A stretch of 30,403 nt of DNA from DASQWP01 sp050697555. GTDB lineage: Bacteria; Actinomycetota; Thermoleophilia; Gaiellales; Gaiellaceae. Positions 1-7,911 of the stretch are shown piece after piece; positions within the stretch are counted from its first letter, which is position 1, and every line of letters starts with the position of its first letter. The DNA lies in contig JBOHAD010000026.1 in assembly GCA_050697555.1 (NCBI GenBank), positions 1-30,403 on the forward strand. The letters run 5' to 3'. The notes under the pieces are model-generated. The model made no database searches. It worked only from the letters and a program-made list of their open reading frames with translations, and was not told the DNA's origin. The translations under genes and the position numbers were made by a program.

Positions 1-968
1 GAGTCGCCGCCCGCGGACATGTTCGTGAGGATGATCTGGTCGCGGAAGCGGCCCACCCGCCCGCCGCCGAAGCCGACGTCGACGGTCGCGTTGATGGCCG
101 TGATCCGCCCGACCGTGTAGTTCGTCGTTCGACCGGTCTTCTGGACGATCGTCCCGACGGCGACGTTCGCCTTCCGCCGCCAGCCGCGCACGTAGCCCGA
201 CCAGTAGATCTCGCGGTCGAGATCGTGGAACTGGCCCTGGGCGATCGCCGCGTCCACGAGGTTGCGGTGGAGTGCCCGCGGCGTGGGCGGCTCGAGCATG
301 ATCGGGATCCAGCGCGTGAGCGTGGCGATCCGGTCGGCCGGGTCGGTGCCTCCGTCGTACGGCCCCGGCTGGAGGATCGGGTCGCCGGTCTTCGCGTCGT
401 TCACGTTGGCGAGGACGTGGTTGTTGGAGAGGATGTAGTAGCGGGGCGGCATCCCGACTCCGATGGCCGGCGTCCCGCTCGTGGAGCCTCCCGGGAGGAT
501 GTCGTAGACGCACGTCCCGATCGTCCCCGCCGTGATCTTGAAGTGGCCGACCGAGTACCCACCCTCGGCCGGGCGCGTCCGCTTGGCGAGCATCAGCGCG
601 TCCGCGAGGGCGACGTACTGCTCCTCCCCGAGCGTGACCGCGCCGTTCGCCTCGACGACCGGGGCGGCCTGATGCTGCTCCGCGATCGGGTAGCCGACCT
701 CGAGGACGTCCGTCCTGACGTTGGCGAGCTTCGTCGGGACGAGATCGTCCGGGGCGAGCTCGCCCTTGTCGAGCTTGTGCGTGACGAGGACGAGAACCGC
801 GGGGTCGCCCGTCGGCTCGCCGTTGCGCCACTTGACGCCGGCCGCGACTCCGACGACGTTCGCCCGCGGCTCCTCGGGGTCGAGCAGCTCCTCGACCGCA
901 CGGGTGCGCGCGGTCTCGACCGCCGCCGCGTCGGCCGCGGTCAGGATCGTCTTCTTCTCTTCCGTCAT
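1..968 (-). CDS. Nal1-like trypsin-fold serine protease (3' end cut by window edge)
   Basis: About 322 residues are visible, reading off the window edge, so the C-terminus is missing. The ATG follows a clear GGAGG. An N-terminal domain (about residues 35-95) ends in a VGYP block and resembles the whole of the small protein encoded just upstream. The protease part shows SNNHVLA with the likely catalytic His at residue 184 and VDAAIA with the likely Asp at 239. It ends in SAGGDS, so the last visible residue (323) is the likely nucleophile Ser. This His/Asp/Ser order and the spaced motifs fit the Nal1-like branch of trypsin-fold peptidases. No signal peptide is visible, so it probably acts in the cytoplasm. 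Substrate unknown. The family call rests on motifs; the fold beyond the Ser cannot be checked here. Confidence 0.8.
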   Translation of the reverse strand, partial: MTEEKKTILTAADAAAVETARTRAVEELLDPEEPRANVVGVAAGVKWRNGEPTGDPAVLVLVTHKLDKGELAPDDLVPTKLANVRTDVLEVGYPIAEQHQAAPVVEANGAVTLGEEQYVALADALMLAKRTRPAEGGYSVGHFKITAGTIGTCVYDILPGGSTSGTPAIGVGMPPRYYILSNNHVLANVNDAKTGDPILQPGPYDGGTDPADRIATLTRWIPIMLEPPTPRALHRNLVDAAIAQGQFHDLDREIYWSGYVRGWRRKANVAVGTIVQKTGRTTNYTVGRITAINATVDVGFGGGRVGRFRDQIILTNMSAGGD

Positions 969-983
969 GGATGCACCTCCTGA

Positions 984-1217
984 CTAGATCTCTGCCTCGA
1001 CGTCGCCGATCTCCTCGACGTCGACTGGATGGCCCTCGAGCGAGGCGGGCACGCGCTCCTCGGGTCCGAGCTCGGACGCCGGCACCTTGCGAACGACGAA
1101 GACCGTGATCACCGCCTCTCCGGCGCGCTCGCCGATCCCCACGGCAGTCACGTTGGGAAGGGCGAGCAGCTCGCTTTCGTGGCGTCGCCTCGCCTCCTCG
1201 ATGGGGGTATCGGTCAT
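984..1217 (-). CDS. Small protein matching the N-terminal domain of the adjacent protease
   Basis: A 77-residue acidic protein. The ATG at 1217 is preceded by AAAGGAGC; a longer reading frame to 1289 adds an arginine/proline-rich stretch that looks non-coding. The protein ends 15 bases before the protease start, so the two are probably co-transcribed and translated in series. Its core (LPNVTAVGIG, then ITVFVVRKVP, ELGPEERVP and a final VDVEEIG) follows the same pattern as residues 35-95 of the protease. It is thus a free-standing copy of that domain. A role as inhibitor, chaperone or targeting subunit of the protease is inference only. No signal peptide, membrane segment or cysteine is seen. 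Confidence 0.75.
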   Translation of the reverse strand: MTDTPIEEARRRHESELLALPNVTAVGIGERAGEAVITVFVVRKVPASELGPEERVPASLEGHPVDVEEIGDVEAEI

Positions 1218-1349
1218 CGAGCTCCTTTCCGTCGACGGCGGTGCGGAAGACGCTCGGGGAGGGTCCCGAGGGCGAGTTCGCCGCAGCAACGCTGTGGACC
1301 CCCGACGCGCAGCGGGACCGCCTCCCTTCGTTGCGCTCTTACAAAGCCA

Positions 1350-1378
1350 TGCCTACACCCGCGCCGCGGGCGAGTCAA
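1350..1378 (-). promoter_or_regulatory. Candidate housekeeping promoter for the protease pair
   Basis: Reading the minus strand, TTGACT (1378-1373) and TAGGCA (1355-1350) are separated by exactly 17 bases, with TG directly before the second hexamer. This matches a primary-sigma promoter layout. It lies about 130 bases upstream of the small protein's start. The -10 box is a weak match, so this is tentative. Confidence 0.35.
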
Positions 1379-1410
1379 GGGCCGGCCCGCACGAGCAGCG
1401 CGAGGGGCGA

Positions 1411-2412
1411 CTACGGCTCGGCCGGAGCCTTCGTCTCGACCGCGAGGAGCGTTTGCGCTCCCCCGGCGGCCTTCGCGCGGTAGGCGGCGATGTCGGCTGA
1501 GCGGTAGACGTCGTACGCGGACGACTGCGCCGCCGTCACACGGGCGATTCCCCCGGAGAAGCTGTAGCGCCCGCGGCCGATGCCGATGAGCGTGTCCTGG
1601 GCACGCTCGGCCACGTTGACGGCGTCCTCGGGGGTCGAGCCCGGAAGGATGAGGGCGAACTCGTCGCCGCCGAGCCGGCAAGGGATGTCGCTCGCGCGCG
1701 TCGAGGAGCGGAGTGCCTCCGCGAGCGTGCGCAGCGCCTCGTCGCCGGCGGGGTGACCGCCGAGGTCGTTGATCCGCTTGAGGCCGTCGAGGTCGACGAC
1801 GAGAAGCGTCAGGTCCTCGCCGCTCCGCCGGCTGCGCGCGACTGCGGCGTCGAACTGCTCCTCGAAGAGGCGCCGGTTGTAGAGGCCCGTGAGCTTGTCC
1901 CGAGCCGCCATCTCCTGCATCTCCGAGTAGAGCATCGCGTTCCGGACGGCCGTGGCGACGATGTCGCAGAGCGCCTGGCAGAAGTGGACGTCGGTGTCGT
2001 CCCAGGCCCGGTCCTCGTCGTCGCTGAGCTCCATGAGGCCGATCGGCTCGCCGCGCGCGACGAGCGGGAGCATGAGCAGGGAGGCGCGGCCGTGCTCCTC
2101 GAGGAGCAGGCGTTCGCGCGAATCATCTGCCGGGTTGCTGACCCGAATCTGGATCGGCTCCTGCGTCTCGATCACGCGCCGCGTCGCGGGGAAGTCGGCG
2201 AGCGCGAAGACCTCGTCGCGGCCGTTCCTCTCCTCCACGAGAGTGACGACGGCGTCGCGCTCCCGGTCGTACGTGGAGATCTCGGCGGCGGTCGCGCCGG
2301 TGAGCTCCGCGGCGCACGCGGAGAACTCACGCAGCACTTCGCGTAGCTCGAGGCTCGAGGAGAGCCTCCGCGAGAGGTCGAGCAGCGCCTGCAGCCGGTT
2401 CGCCGGAGCCAT
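1411..2412 (-). CDS. GAF-GGDEF diguanylate cyclase
   Basis: A 333-residue soluble protein predicted to make cyclic di-GMP from two GTP. Residues 1-160 form a GAF sensor domain. A short helix (about 160-172, with the EMAARDKLTGLYNRR linker) leads to the GGDEF domain. The active-site signature GGDEF is intact at 248-252. An RASD motif at 239-242, five residues upstream, fits the RxxD inhibitory site for product feedback. No EAL domain or membrane segment is present, so the signal is presumably cytoplasmic; the ligand is unknown. The gene starts 46 bases after the stop of the upstream permease gene, so it may be read from the same transcript. Confidence 0.92.
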   Translation of the reverse strand: MAPANRLQALLDLSRRLSSSLELREVLREFSACAAELTGATAAEISTYDRERDAVVTLVEERNGRDEVFALADFPATRRVIETQEPIQIRVSNPADDSRERLLLEEHGRASLLMLPLVARGEPIGLMELSDDEDRAWDDTDVHFCQALCDIVATAVRNAMLYSEMQEMAARDKLTGLYNRRLFEEQFDAAVARSRRSGEDLTLLVVDLDGLKRINDLGGHPAGDEALRTLAEALRSSTRASDIPCRLGGDEFALILPGSTPEDAVNVAERAQDTLIGIGRGRYSFSGGIARVTAAQSSAYDVYRSADIAAYRAKAAGGAQTLLAVETKAPAEP

Positions 2413-2458
2413 GGATGGAGTATCGGATTCGCGCGCCCGCCGCTTGAGCCGATTCGAG

Positions 2459-3397
2459 CTAGATCGTGGCGCGGGCGACGCCGTCCGCGGCTGAGCCTCT
2501 GCGGCGCCTTCCGGCCCGGCCGCGGCGCGGATCGAGCGCGTCGTGGACTCCGTCGGCGACGAAGTTGACGCACACGGCGAAGAGTGCGATGGCGGCGCTG
2601 GGAACGACCATGACGAAGGGCCGGGCGGAGAGGAATCCGTCCTGGGCGATGTTCCCCCAGGTGGCCGCCGGGGCGTTCAGGCCCAGCCCGAGCAGGGAGA
2701 GGAAGGCCTCGCCCAGGATGATCGCAGGCATCTCGAGGAGCACGGCGACGACGAGGACGCCGAGAGTGTTCGGGATCATGTGGCGAACGATCACCTCGCG
2801 GCTGCGCGCGCCGACCGCGTCGGCCGCGCGAACGAAGTCGTGCTCCCTGAGGAAGACGATCTGCCCCCGCACGAGCCGGGCGGTCGTCATCCAGCTCAGG
2901 ATCGAGAGCGCGAAGACGAGCGTGAGCGTGCCTCCGCCGAGCCCGACGAGGACGAGGATGACGATCATGGCGGGCAGGCGCGGAACGGCGAAGAGCCCGT
3001 CGAGAAGCCGCATCATCGCCTCGTCGAGCCGCCCTCCCGCGAAGCCTGCGACCGCCCCGTAGGCAAGCCCGAGGAGCAGGATGACCGCCGTCGCCCCAAC
3101 CGCGATCGTCATCGAGGCACGCCCGCCCAGAGCCGTGCGTGTGAGGAGGTCGCGGCCGAACTGGTCCGTTCCGAGCGGATGCTCCGCGCTCATTCCTCCG
3201 TTCGCGAGCTCGAAGTCGACCTCGTACGGATCGTACGGCGAGAGCACGGGGACGAGGACGCACGCCCCGACGAGCATGACGAGGACGAGCGTCGCGGCGA
3301 GGGCCGCCCGGTTGGCCGCGTAGCGTCCGAGCGCGTCCCGCCGGAAGCTCCGTCGCCTCTCTTCCACGTCCTCGGAGACCGCCAGCGCTTCGCTCAT
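2459..3397 (-). CDS. ABC transporter permease, DppC/OppC type
   Basis: A 312-residue inner-membrane permease. It has an N-terminal membrane segment (about 27-50), then an outer loop with the family signature HPLGTDQFGRDLLTR, then five further hydrophobic segments. The coupling-helix region (FVRAADAVGARSREVIVRHMIPN) should contact the ATPase. The ATG at 3397 is chosen because the extra 23 codons of the longer frame read through a hairpin repeat. The family imports di- and oligopeptides or nickel as a DppB-DppC pair. A DppB-type partner lies just upstream. No ATPase or binding protein gene is in the window, so the substrate cannot be inferred. The arginine-rich C-terminus (about 293-312) is longer than usual. 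Confidence 0.88.
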   Translation of the reverse strand: MSEALAVSEDVEERRRSFRRDALGRYAANRAALAATLVLVMLVGACVLVPVLSPYDPYEVDFELANGGMSAEHPLGTDQFGRDLLTRTALGGRASMTIAVGATAVILLLGLAYGAVAGFAGGRLDEAMMRLLDGLFAVPRLPAMIVILVLVGLGGGTLTLVFALSILSWMTTARLVRGQIVFLREHDFVRAADAVGARSREVIVRHMIPNTLGVLVVAVLLEMPAIILGEAFLSLLGLGLNAPAATWGNIAQDGFLSARPFVMVVPSAAIALFAVCVNFVADGVHDALDPRRGRAGRRRRGSAADGVARATI

Positions 3398-3434
3398 AGG
3401 GCAACTTCTGGCCTTTGAGTGGGTGGGGGGGTGT

Positions 3435-3456
3435 GGGGGAACCGGGAGGTTCCCCC
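3435..3456. repeat. REP-like hairpin 1
   Basis: A perfect inverted repeat with 9-base arms (GGGGGAACC / GGTTCCCCC) around a GGGA loop, in the 132-base gap between the two permease genes. Its arm is nearly the same as that of the second hairpin 22 bases away, so the two form a paired unit. It may trim or stabilise the permease mRNA, but that is inference. Confidence 0.75.
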
Positions 3457-3477
3457 AGCCCATCAAAGAAGGGGGCT

Positions 3478-3504
3478 CGTGGGGGAAACATGGTTTCCCC
3501 CACG
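3478..3504. repeat. REP-like hairpin 2
   Basis: A perfect inverted repeat with 12-base arms (CGTGGGGGAAAC / GTTTCCCCCACG) around a three-base ATG loop. It is followed by GGGAGCGAGCCGAAGGCGAG, a repetitive-looking tail. A perfect 12-base stem with this loop is not expected by chance in a window this size. There is no T-run, so it is not a standard terminator; it resembles extragenic palindromic repeats. Confidence 0.8.
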
Positions 3505-3529
3505 GGAGCGAGCCGAAGGCGAGCGACGA

Positions 3530-4426
3530 TCACGCTTCCTCCCGCAGACGCGGGTCGATCGCGATCCGCGCGAGATCGGCGAGCAGGTTCGCGACGATCA
3601 CCACCGCCGCCAGCGCGACGGTCATGCCCATCACCATCGGGTAGTCGCGCTGGAGGGCGGCGGACACGAAGGACTGAGCCGCTCCCGGGATCCCGAAGGC
3701 GCTCTCGACGAAGAACGTGCCCGTGATGAGGAGCGCGAGCGTCGGGACCGCCGCGCTCAGGAAGGGGCCGAGCGAGCCGGGAAGGACGTGGAGGAGGACG
3801 ACCCGACGGGAGGTGAGCCCCTTCGCCCGCGCCGTCCGCACGTAGTCGAGCTGCATCGTCTCGACCGCCGCAGCGCGAACGAGGCGGGCGATGTAGCCGG
3901 CGGGAGCGAGCGCGAGGACGAGCGAGGGAAGCACCTTCGCCTGACGTGAGCCCCAGCCGTCCTCGACGATTCCCCACTCGCGGACGAAGTAGGTGGCTAC
4001 GACGCCCGCGACGAGGAAGACGGGGACGACGAGCATCGCCGTCGCCAGCGTCGTGGCGACGTAGTCGACCCACGTGCTGCGGCGCAGCGCGCCCACGAGC
4101 CCGAACGCGATCCCGAGAGGGACCGCCCAGGCGCAGGCAAGGAGCACGAGCTCGCCGGAGACCGGAAAGCGCTCCTCGACGACCTGGTCGACGGTCGTGT
4201 ACCGGCTGACCAGCGAGGGCCCGAAGTCGAGCGTGGCGACGTTCCGCACGTAGTGGGCGAACTCGACGAACCACGGGTCGTCGAGGCCGTAGTACTCCTC
4301 GAGCTGAATCTGGAGCGCAAGCGGCACGCCCTCCTCCTCGAGCCGAAAGGGGCTTCCGCCCATCCCGCGCAGGAGCGCGAACGTGACGAGCATGACGAGC
4401 AGGAGAAGCGGGACGCTCCAGAGCAC
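3530..4426 (-). CDS. ABC transporter permease, DppB/OppB type (start doubtful, possible frameshift)
   Basis: A 298-residue membrane protein, if it begins at the GTG at 4426. It shows the first membrane segment (residues 3-19), the MGGSPF loop, a large outer segment with LDFGPSLVS, and five more hydrophobic helices. The coupling motif (DYVRTARAKGLTSRRVVLLHVLPG) is intact. The family pairs with a DppC permease, here the next gene downstream. The GTG start removes the two arginines that normally precede the first helix. Upstream in frame there is no ATG or TTG. An ATG at 4466 lies one base out of frame; losing one T of the TTTT at 4460-4463 would join it to the gene, giving MFTVAESALVVRRVLWS. 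This could be a sequencing error or a real inactivating frameshift. Confidence 0.82.
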   Translation of the reverse strand: MLWSVPLLLLVMLVTFALLRGMGGSPFRLEEEGVPLALQIQLEEYYGLDDPWFVEFAHYVRNVATLDFGPSLVSRYTTVDQVVEERFPVSGELVLLACAWAVPLGIAFGLVGALRRSTWVDYVATTLATAMLVVPVFLVAGVVATYFVREWGIVEDGWGSRQAKVLPSLVLALAPAGYIARLVRAAAVETMQLDYVRTARAKGLTSRRVVLLHVLPGSLGPFLSAAVPTLALLITGTFFVESAFGIPGAAQSFVSAALQRDYPMVMGMTVALAAVVIVANLLADLARIAIDPRLREEA

Positions 4427-4498
4427 GCGGCGGACGACGAGCGCGGACTCAGCAACCGTAAAACATGCGATCCGGCCGGAAGTTGGCGGCGGTCGCGA

Positions 4499-4527
4499 CC
4501 GGCGCGGGATCTTCGACTGAGCGCCGG
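4499..4527 (-). terminator. Candidate stem-loop after the endolysin gene
   Basis: CCGGCGC and GCGCCGG form a 7-base stem with a 15-base loop, beginning 3 bases after the endolysin stop on the minus strand. There is no T-run, so it is only terminator-like. It would separate the lysis-type pair from the permease genes. Confidence 0.3.
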
Positions 4528-4530
4528 CTG

Positions 4531-5640
4531 CTAGTACACCCAGATCGCCGGATCGGCGACGGAGCTCCCCGTCGTGTTCGGCCCGACGTGCCTCACGTCG
4601 ACGTGGCGGACGAGCCCGGAGGCCTCCTGATAGCCGATGCCCGAGAAGCGCCGGAGCCGCTTGACCTCTGCAACCGACTTGGCCGGCGCGATGTCGGCCC
4701 CGTTTCCGTACAGGTGCTGCGAGTTCTTCGACGCGCCGGGGATGCTCGCGTTCCGCTGCGGGTCGCGGTACCCCGAGATCACCGAGACGGGACCTCCGAC
4801 GAGCTCGCGGTACTCCTCCAACCCGAGGACGAGCTCCCGGCTCACCTTGATCCAGCCGTCGCCCTTCGACTTGAACTCACGGAAGTTGAAGTTGGGAGAG
4901 CAACTGCAGCGCTGCCGCACCGCCTTCCGCAAGGCGTCTTGCGTCTTGACGCCCGCGTTGCCGTCGACGAGCAGGCCCCAGTAGGCGAAGCCGCGCTGGA
5001 AGTCCTTGACTGCCGCGAACGTGTCCCGGCCCCAGGCGCCGTCTACGCGGAGGGGCCAGCCGAGCTTCTTCAGAGCCTCCTGCACCTCGCGGGTGGTCAT
5101 CTCCTTGCCGTCGGGCGAGGGCAGCCCGCCCTCGGCGAAGAGCTCGCCCTCGGCCTTGCGCCTGCGCACGAGCCCTTCGAGCGTCCGCCCACCAGCCTTG
5201 ACCCAGCGGTCGAGCTGTTTCGGCACGTCCTGGTAGCGCCCTTCGTTCAGCTTCTGCAGCAGCGTCGACTCGCCGAAGGCCCCGGCTCCCACGTTGAAGA
5301 CGAAACTGACGAGCGCGTCGAACTGATGCTGGTTGAGGGAGACCTGAACGTTCTCGTTCACCGCGTTGGCGGCGTGGTCGGCGTCTTCGAGCAGCAGCTC
5401 GAGCGCGCGCTCTCGAGTGATTCCCCTCCGGAAGTCCGCGGGCTCGGAGCCGTCGCACCGTCCATGGTGCACGAGGTGGCCGCACCCGATCGTGCAGTGC
5501 CCAGCCGGATCGTCGTAGAGCTCCGACCTGAAGCCCTCGAACGTGGCGATGAACCGGGCCCCGTTTTTGCTCAGCTTCCGCTTCCGCCGCCGCTTCTTCG
5601 TGCTCCGCTGCGAGGCAGCCGCCGCTCTCGTCCGGGCCAT
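4531..5640 (-). CDS. Three-domain endolysin: GH24 muramidase, peptidoglycan-binding, M15 peptidase
   Basis: A 369-residue cell-wall hydrolase. After a very basic leader (residues 1-25), a T4-lysozyme-type domain has Glu35, Asp44 and Thr50. Their spacings of 9 and 6 residues match the T4 catalytic triad. A PG_binding_1 domain follows (about 180-240, TTREVQEALKKLGWPLRVDG). The C-terminal M15 domain (about 250-365) carries the zinc ligand pattern: His309 in SQH, Asp316 in GADI and His346 in HVDVR. The protein could thus cut both the glycan strand and the peptide stem. There is no signal peptide; the basic tail may help it reach the wall. It starts one base after the stop of the patatin gene, implying coupled expression. 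It looks phage-derived, though no other phage gene is near. Confidence 0.9.
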   Translation of the reverse strand: MARTRAAAASQRSTKKRRRKRKLSKNGARFIATFEGFRSELYDDPAGHCTIGCGHLVHHGRCDGSEPADFRRGITRERALELLLEDADHAANAVNENVQVSLNQHQFDALVSFVFNVGAGAFGESTLLQKLNEGRYQDVPKQLDRWVKAGGRTLEGLVRRRKAEGELFAEGGLPSPDGKEMTTREVQEALKKLGWPLRVDGAWGRDTFAAVKDFQRGFAYWGLLVDGNAGVKTQDALRKAVRQRCSCSPNFNFREFKSKGDGWIKVSRELVLGLEEYRELVGGPVSVISGYRDPQRNASIPGASKNSQHLYGNGADIAPAKSVAEVKRLRRFSGIGYQEASGLVRHVDVRHVGPNTTGSSVADPAIWVY

Positions 5641-5641
5641 A

Positions 5642-6706
5642 TCAGTGCACTCCTGCTTGCTGGATCTCCTTCGCCACCTCGCGCCGGCGGTGGTGCTCCT
5701 TGCCCTTGCGGAACTCGGCGATGTAGCCCTCGAAGTCCCACGTCTGGAGGAAGTCCTCGGCCGCGGCGCGACCGGACTGGTAGAGCGCCTCCTTCCTCTG
5801 CTCCGTGATCGCGAACTCGGTGGTCCCGATCCCGAGGGTCGGAATGGGGATCGTGCGGGCGAAGTCGGCCTTCTCGACGTAGAGGCGGTCGTGGGCCTCC
5901 ATCATCGTGCCGGCCATCGCGCGCACGTACTTGATGAGGCCGCCGAGGCCGCGCGGCGCCTTCTCGGGTTTGGGCAGGCGCTCGCCGATCGGCGTCTTGT
6001 GGCTCGGCTCGACGAGCAAGAGGCCGAACGTCGGCCACTCCGGTTCCTGGTCGCCTTCGCAGTCGAAGAGCCACACCGGATAGTTGGAGAGCATCCCTCC
6101 GTCGACGACGATGTGCTCGCGTCCCGTCTGCTCGTTCTGGACGCAGGCGGGCTCGAAGAAGATCGGGATGCTCATGCTCATGCGCACGGCGCGGGCGACG
6201 TCGAGCTCTTCCGGCTCGATGCCGAGCAGGCCCGCGTCCTTCGGCAGCACGAGCAGCCTGTGCGTCGTGACGTCCGAGGCGATCACCTGGAGCCGGAAGC
6301 GGTAGCGGGGATCCTCCCCGTACTCGTCCGTGGCGAGATCCGCGAAGGTGCGGACGCCCTTCGTGGCCAGGAGCTCGCGGATCCAGTCCTCGAAGTACTT
6401 CCCCTCGTAGATCCCCAGGTCCTTGAGGATGCTGACCGAGCGGGAGATGAGGGGAATGCGATCCTCCCAGCCCTTGTCGCGGAACTTGAGGAAGTCCATG
6501 CCGAAGACGATGTCCTTGAGCTCCTGCGCCGAGAAGCGGGCGGCGACGAGGGCCGCCGTGATCGCGCCGGCCGACGTGCCGGCGACGTTCTGGGGCTGGA
6601 AGCCCCGTTCCTCGAGCACGGAGTACGCACCCGCGAGGCCGATCCCCTTCACGCCCCCGCCCTCGCACACGAGGTCGCAGTGCTCGGTTCGCTCAGCTGG
6701 AGTCAT
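5642..6706 (-). CDS. Patatin-like phospholipase
   Basis: A 354-residue patatin-fold lipid acyl hydrolase. The ATG at 6706 is preceded by GGAGG; a longer frame adds 38 residues with no support. The oxyanion-hole motif GGGVKG is at 16-21, the nucleophile Ser45 in GTSAG, and the catalytic Asp202 in DGG, so the Ser-Asp dyad is complete. No signal peptide or membrane helix is seen, so it is cytosolic unless released. Members cut acyl chains from phospholipids or neutral lipids; the substrate here cannot be read. It is translationally linked to the endolysin, which suggests joint attack on membrane and wall, for example in lysis or in self-killing. Some patatins act as phage-defence effectors, but no sensor gene is adjacent. 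Confidence 0.9.
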   Translation of the reverse strand: MTPAERTEHCDLVCEGGGVKGIGLAGAYSVLEERGFQPQNVAGTSAGAITAALVAARFSAQELKDIVFGMDFLKFRDKGWEDRIPLISRSVSILKDLGIYEGKYFEDWIRELLATKGVRTFADLATDEYGEDPRYRFRLQVIASDVTTHRLLVLPKDAGLLGIEPEELDVARAVRMSMSIPIFFEPACVQNEQTGREHIVVDGGMLSNYPVWLFDCEGDQEPEWPTFGLLLVEPSHKTPIGERLPKPEKAPRGLGGLIKYVRAMAGTMMEAHDRLYVEKADFARTIPIPTLGIGTTEFAITEQRKEALYQSGRAAAEDFLQTWDFEGYIAEFRKGKEHHRRREVAKEIQQAGVH

Positions 6707-6827
6707 GCGCCGACCTCCGTTGGTCGATGGGTGGGAGCGCGAGCCCCGCCGAATGCCTGCTCGACCATGCCACGACGAGTGGCAGAAATCAACGCCCCCG
6801 TCCCGCGCGTGCGAGGGCACATGGGAG

Positions 6828-6870
6828 TGGGCCGTGAAGGATTCGAACCTTCGACCCTGGGATTAAGAGT
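6828..6870 (-). pseudogene. Displaced 3' half of a tRNA-Lys gene (left end of island, attL)
   Basis: On the minus strand this reads from the anticodon loop through a perfect T-arm (GAAGG TTCGAAT CCTTC) to ACGGCCC and discriminator A. No tRNA 5' half lies upstream of it. It is the fragment left when an element integrates in a tRNA gene and replaces its 3' end. It shares TGGGATTAAGAGT (6858-6870) with the intact tRNA-Lys at the other end of the island, and 26 of 30 bases overall. Confidence 0.85.
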
Positions 6871-6964
6871 GGATCGCGGCCGGGTCGCATGTCCTTGCGG
6901 AGTCTGGTGAACCTGCATGGTTGAGCGGAACGGGCTCGGGTGCTATCGGACGAACTGGCATCCC

Positions 6965-6985
6965 CTTGTTGACCCAGCGTTGACC
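6965..6985 (+). promoter_or_regulatory. Candidate integrase arm-type site, left
   Basis: The segment holds two direct GTTGACC copies 11 bases apart: CTTGTTGACCC, three bases, GTTGACC. The same 21-base unit (18 matches) recurs at 17090-17110. It lies 94 bases inside the left core repeat. Assigning it to integrase binding is inference from position. Confidence 0.5.
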
Positions 6986-7047
6986 TCCGAGCGCGGGCAG
7001 GGCTCGACCTTGGGGCCTATGTGAAATCCACCCCTGCCTCTCGGAGA

Positions 7048-7911
7048 TTACGCCGGCACGGTGCTCGGTCCTCTGAGGTCGCAGGGCGCGATTGCCGCCG
7101 GGCATCCTGGCGGGTTTCTCTTCCGGGCGAGCAAGGCGCGGGCCGGCAAGGACCGGACGCGGTTTGGCGGTGGAACGTCCGACAACGGCTCGCGCAGGAT
7201 CTGCTCGATGCGGCCGCGGCGCCAGCGGGGGTCGAGGTAGCGGCAGAGATACGCGGGGCCGGTATTCGAGTCGCGATGCTCTGCGAAAAAACGCCTCGCG
7301 TTCTCTTGGAGGTCCTCGGGGAGGAAGACGAAGGCGACGTCATGGGGCTGGAAGCTGAGACCGCCGGGAACGCGCCACTCCCTCTCCCAGCTCGTGTCCT
7401 TCGCGGGGTCGGGGTCGAGCTCGTCAATGAACGGTGTTTCCTGCCATAGAGCGTCCGTCGGGTCCACGGCCCCGCGCAGGCACTCGCGGATGTCGTGAGC
7501 CCACTTCTTTGCCTCCAGGCCCCCGTGGGGCAAGTAGGTCACGCGGCGGCCGCCGTGGCTGTGGAGGAACTCCTGGCGGAAGCCCACGCCGTAGAGACTG
7601 CGCGTCAAGATGAGCTGCGCGAGGTCGTCGAGCGTGGACTCCGAGAAGCACGCGGAGCGATGGGCGTCTTTGAGCTCGCGAACGCTCTGACCGACACCGA
7701 GGGCGTATGTCGTCGGCCGGATGAAGCAGTCCCAGAGGATGCTGAGGCTCGCGCGGTAGCCTGTGTCGTCCGTGTCGCTCAGCCACTTCACAATCTCCAC
7801 GTGGCTCGGCGAGCTCGGAAGCGCGGTCCGCGCCTTCGCCGCCGAGACGGGGTCGTTGCCGCGCGTGAAGTGGACCGCGTACCCGCGCAGAGGGTCTCTC
7901 CGAGAACTCAT
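7048..7911 (-). CDS. AbiGi/DUF2971-like protein, possible abortive-infection factor
   Basis: A 287-residue soluble protein. It has an early VHFTRG block (13-18), a HRSACFSES block (84-92) followed by RSLYGVGF, a VTYLPHGG block, and WEREWR (175-180) before a VAFVFLPED strand. This order (HFT near the N-terminus, CFSE, then W-E-R-E-W-R) is what I associate with the AbiGi/DUF2971 group of phage-resistance proteins. The assignment is by motif memory and may be wrong at family level. The last 35 residues are low in complexity. It is the leftmost gene of the island, divergent from the AlbA_2 gene with 115 bases between the starts. The enzymatic activity is unknown. Confidence 0.55.
   Translation of the reverse strand: MSSRRDPLRGYAVHFTRGNDPVSAAKARTALPSSPSHVEIVKWLSDTDDTGYRASLSILWDCFIRPTTYALGVGQSVRELKDAHRSACFSESTLDDLAQLILTRSLYGVGFRQEFLHSHGGRRVTYLPHGGLEAKKWAHDIRECLRGAVDPTDALWQETPFIDELDPDPAKDTSWEREWRVPGGLSFQPHDVAFVFLPEDLQENARRFFAEHRDSNTGPAYLCRYLDPRWRRGRIEQILREPLSDVPPPNRVRSLPARALLARKRNPPGCPAAIAPCDLRGPSTVPA

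Noticed and set aside
225..983. 252-codon plus-strand frame opposite the protease
   Set aside because: The minus strand has the His, Asp and Ser motifs in order; the plus frame is a charged shadow.
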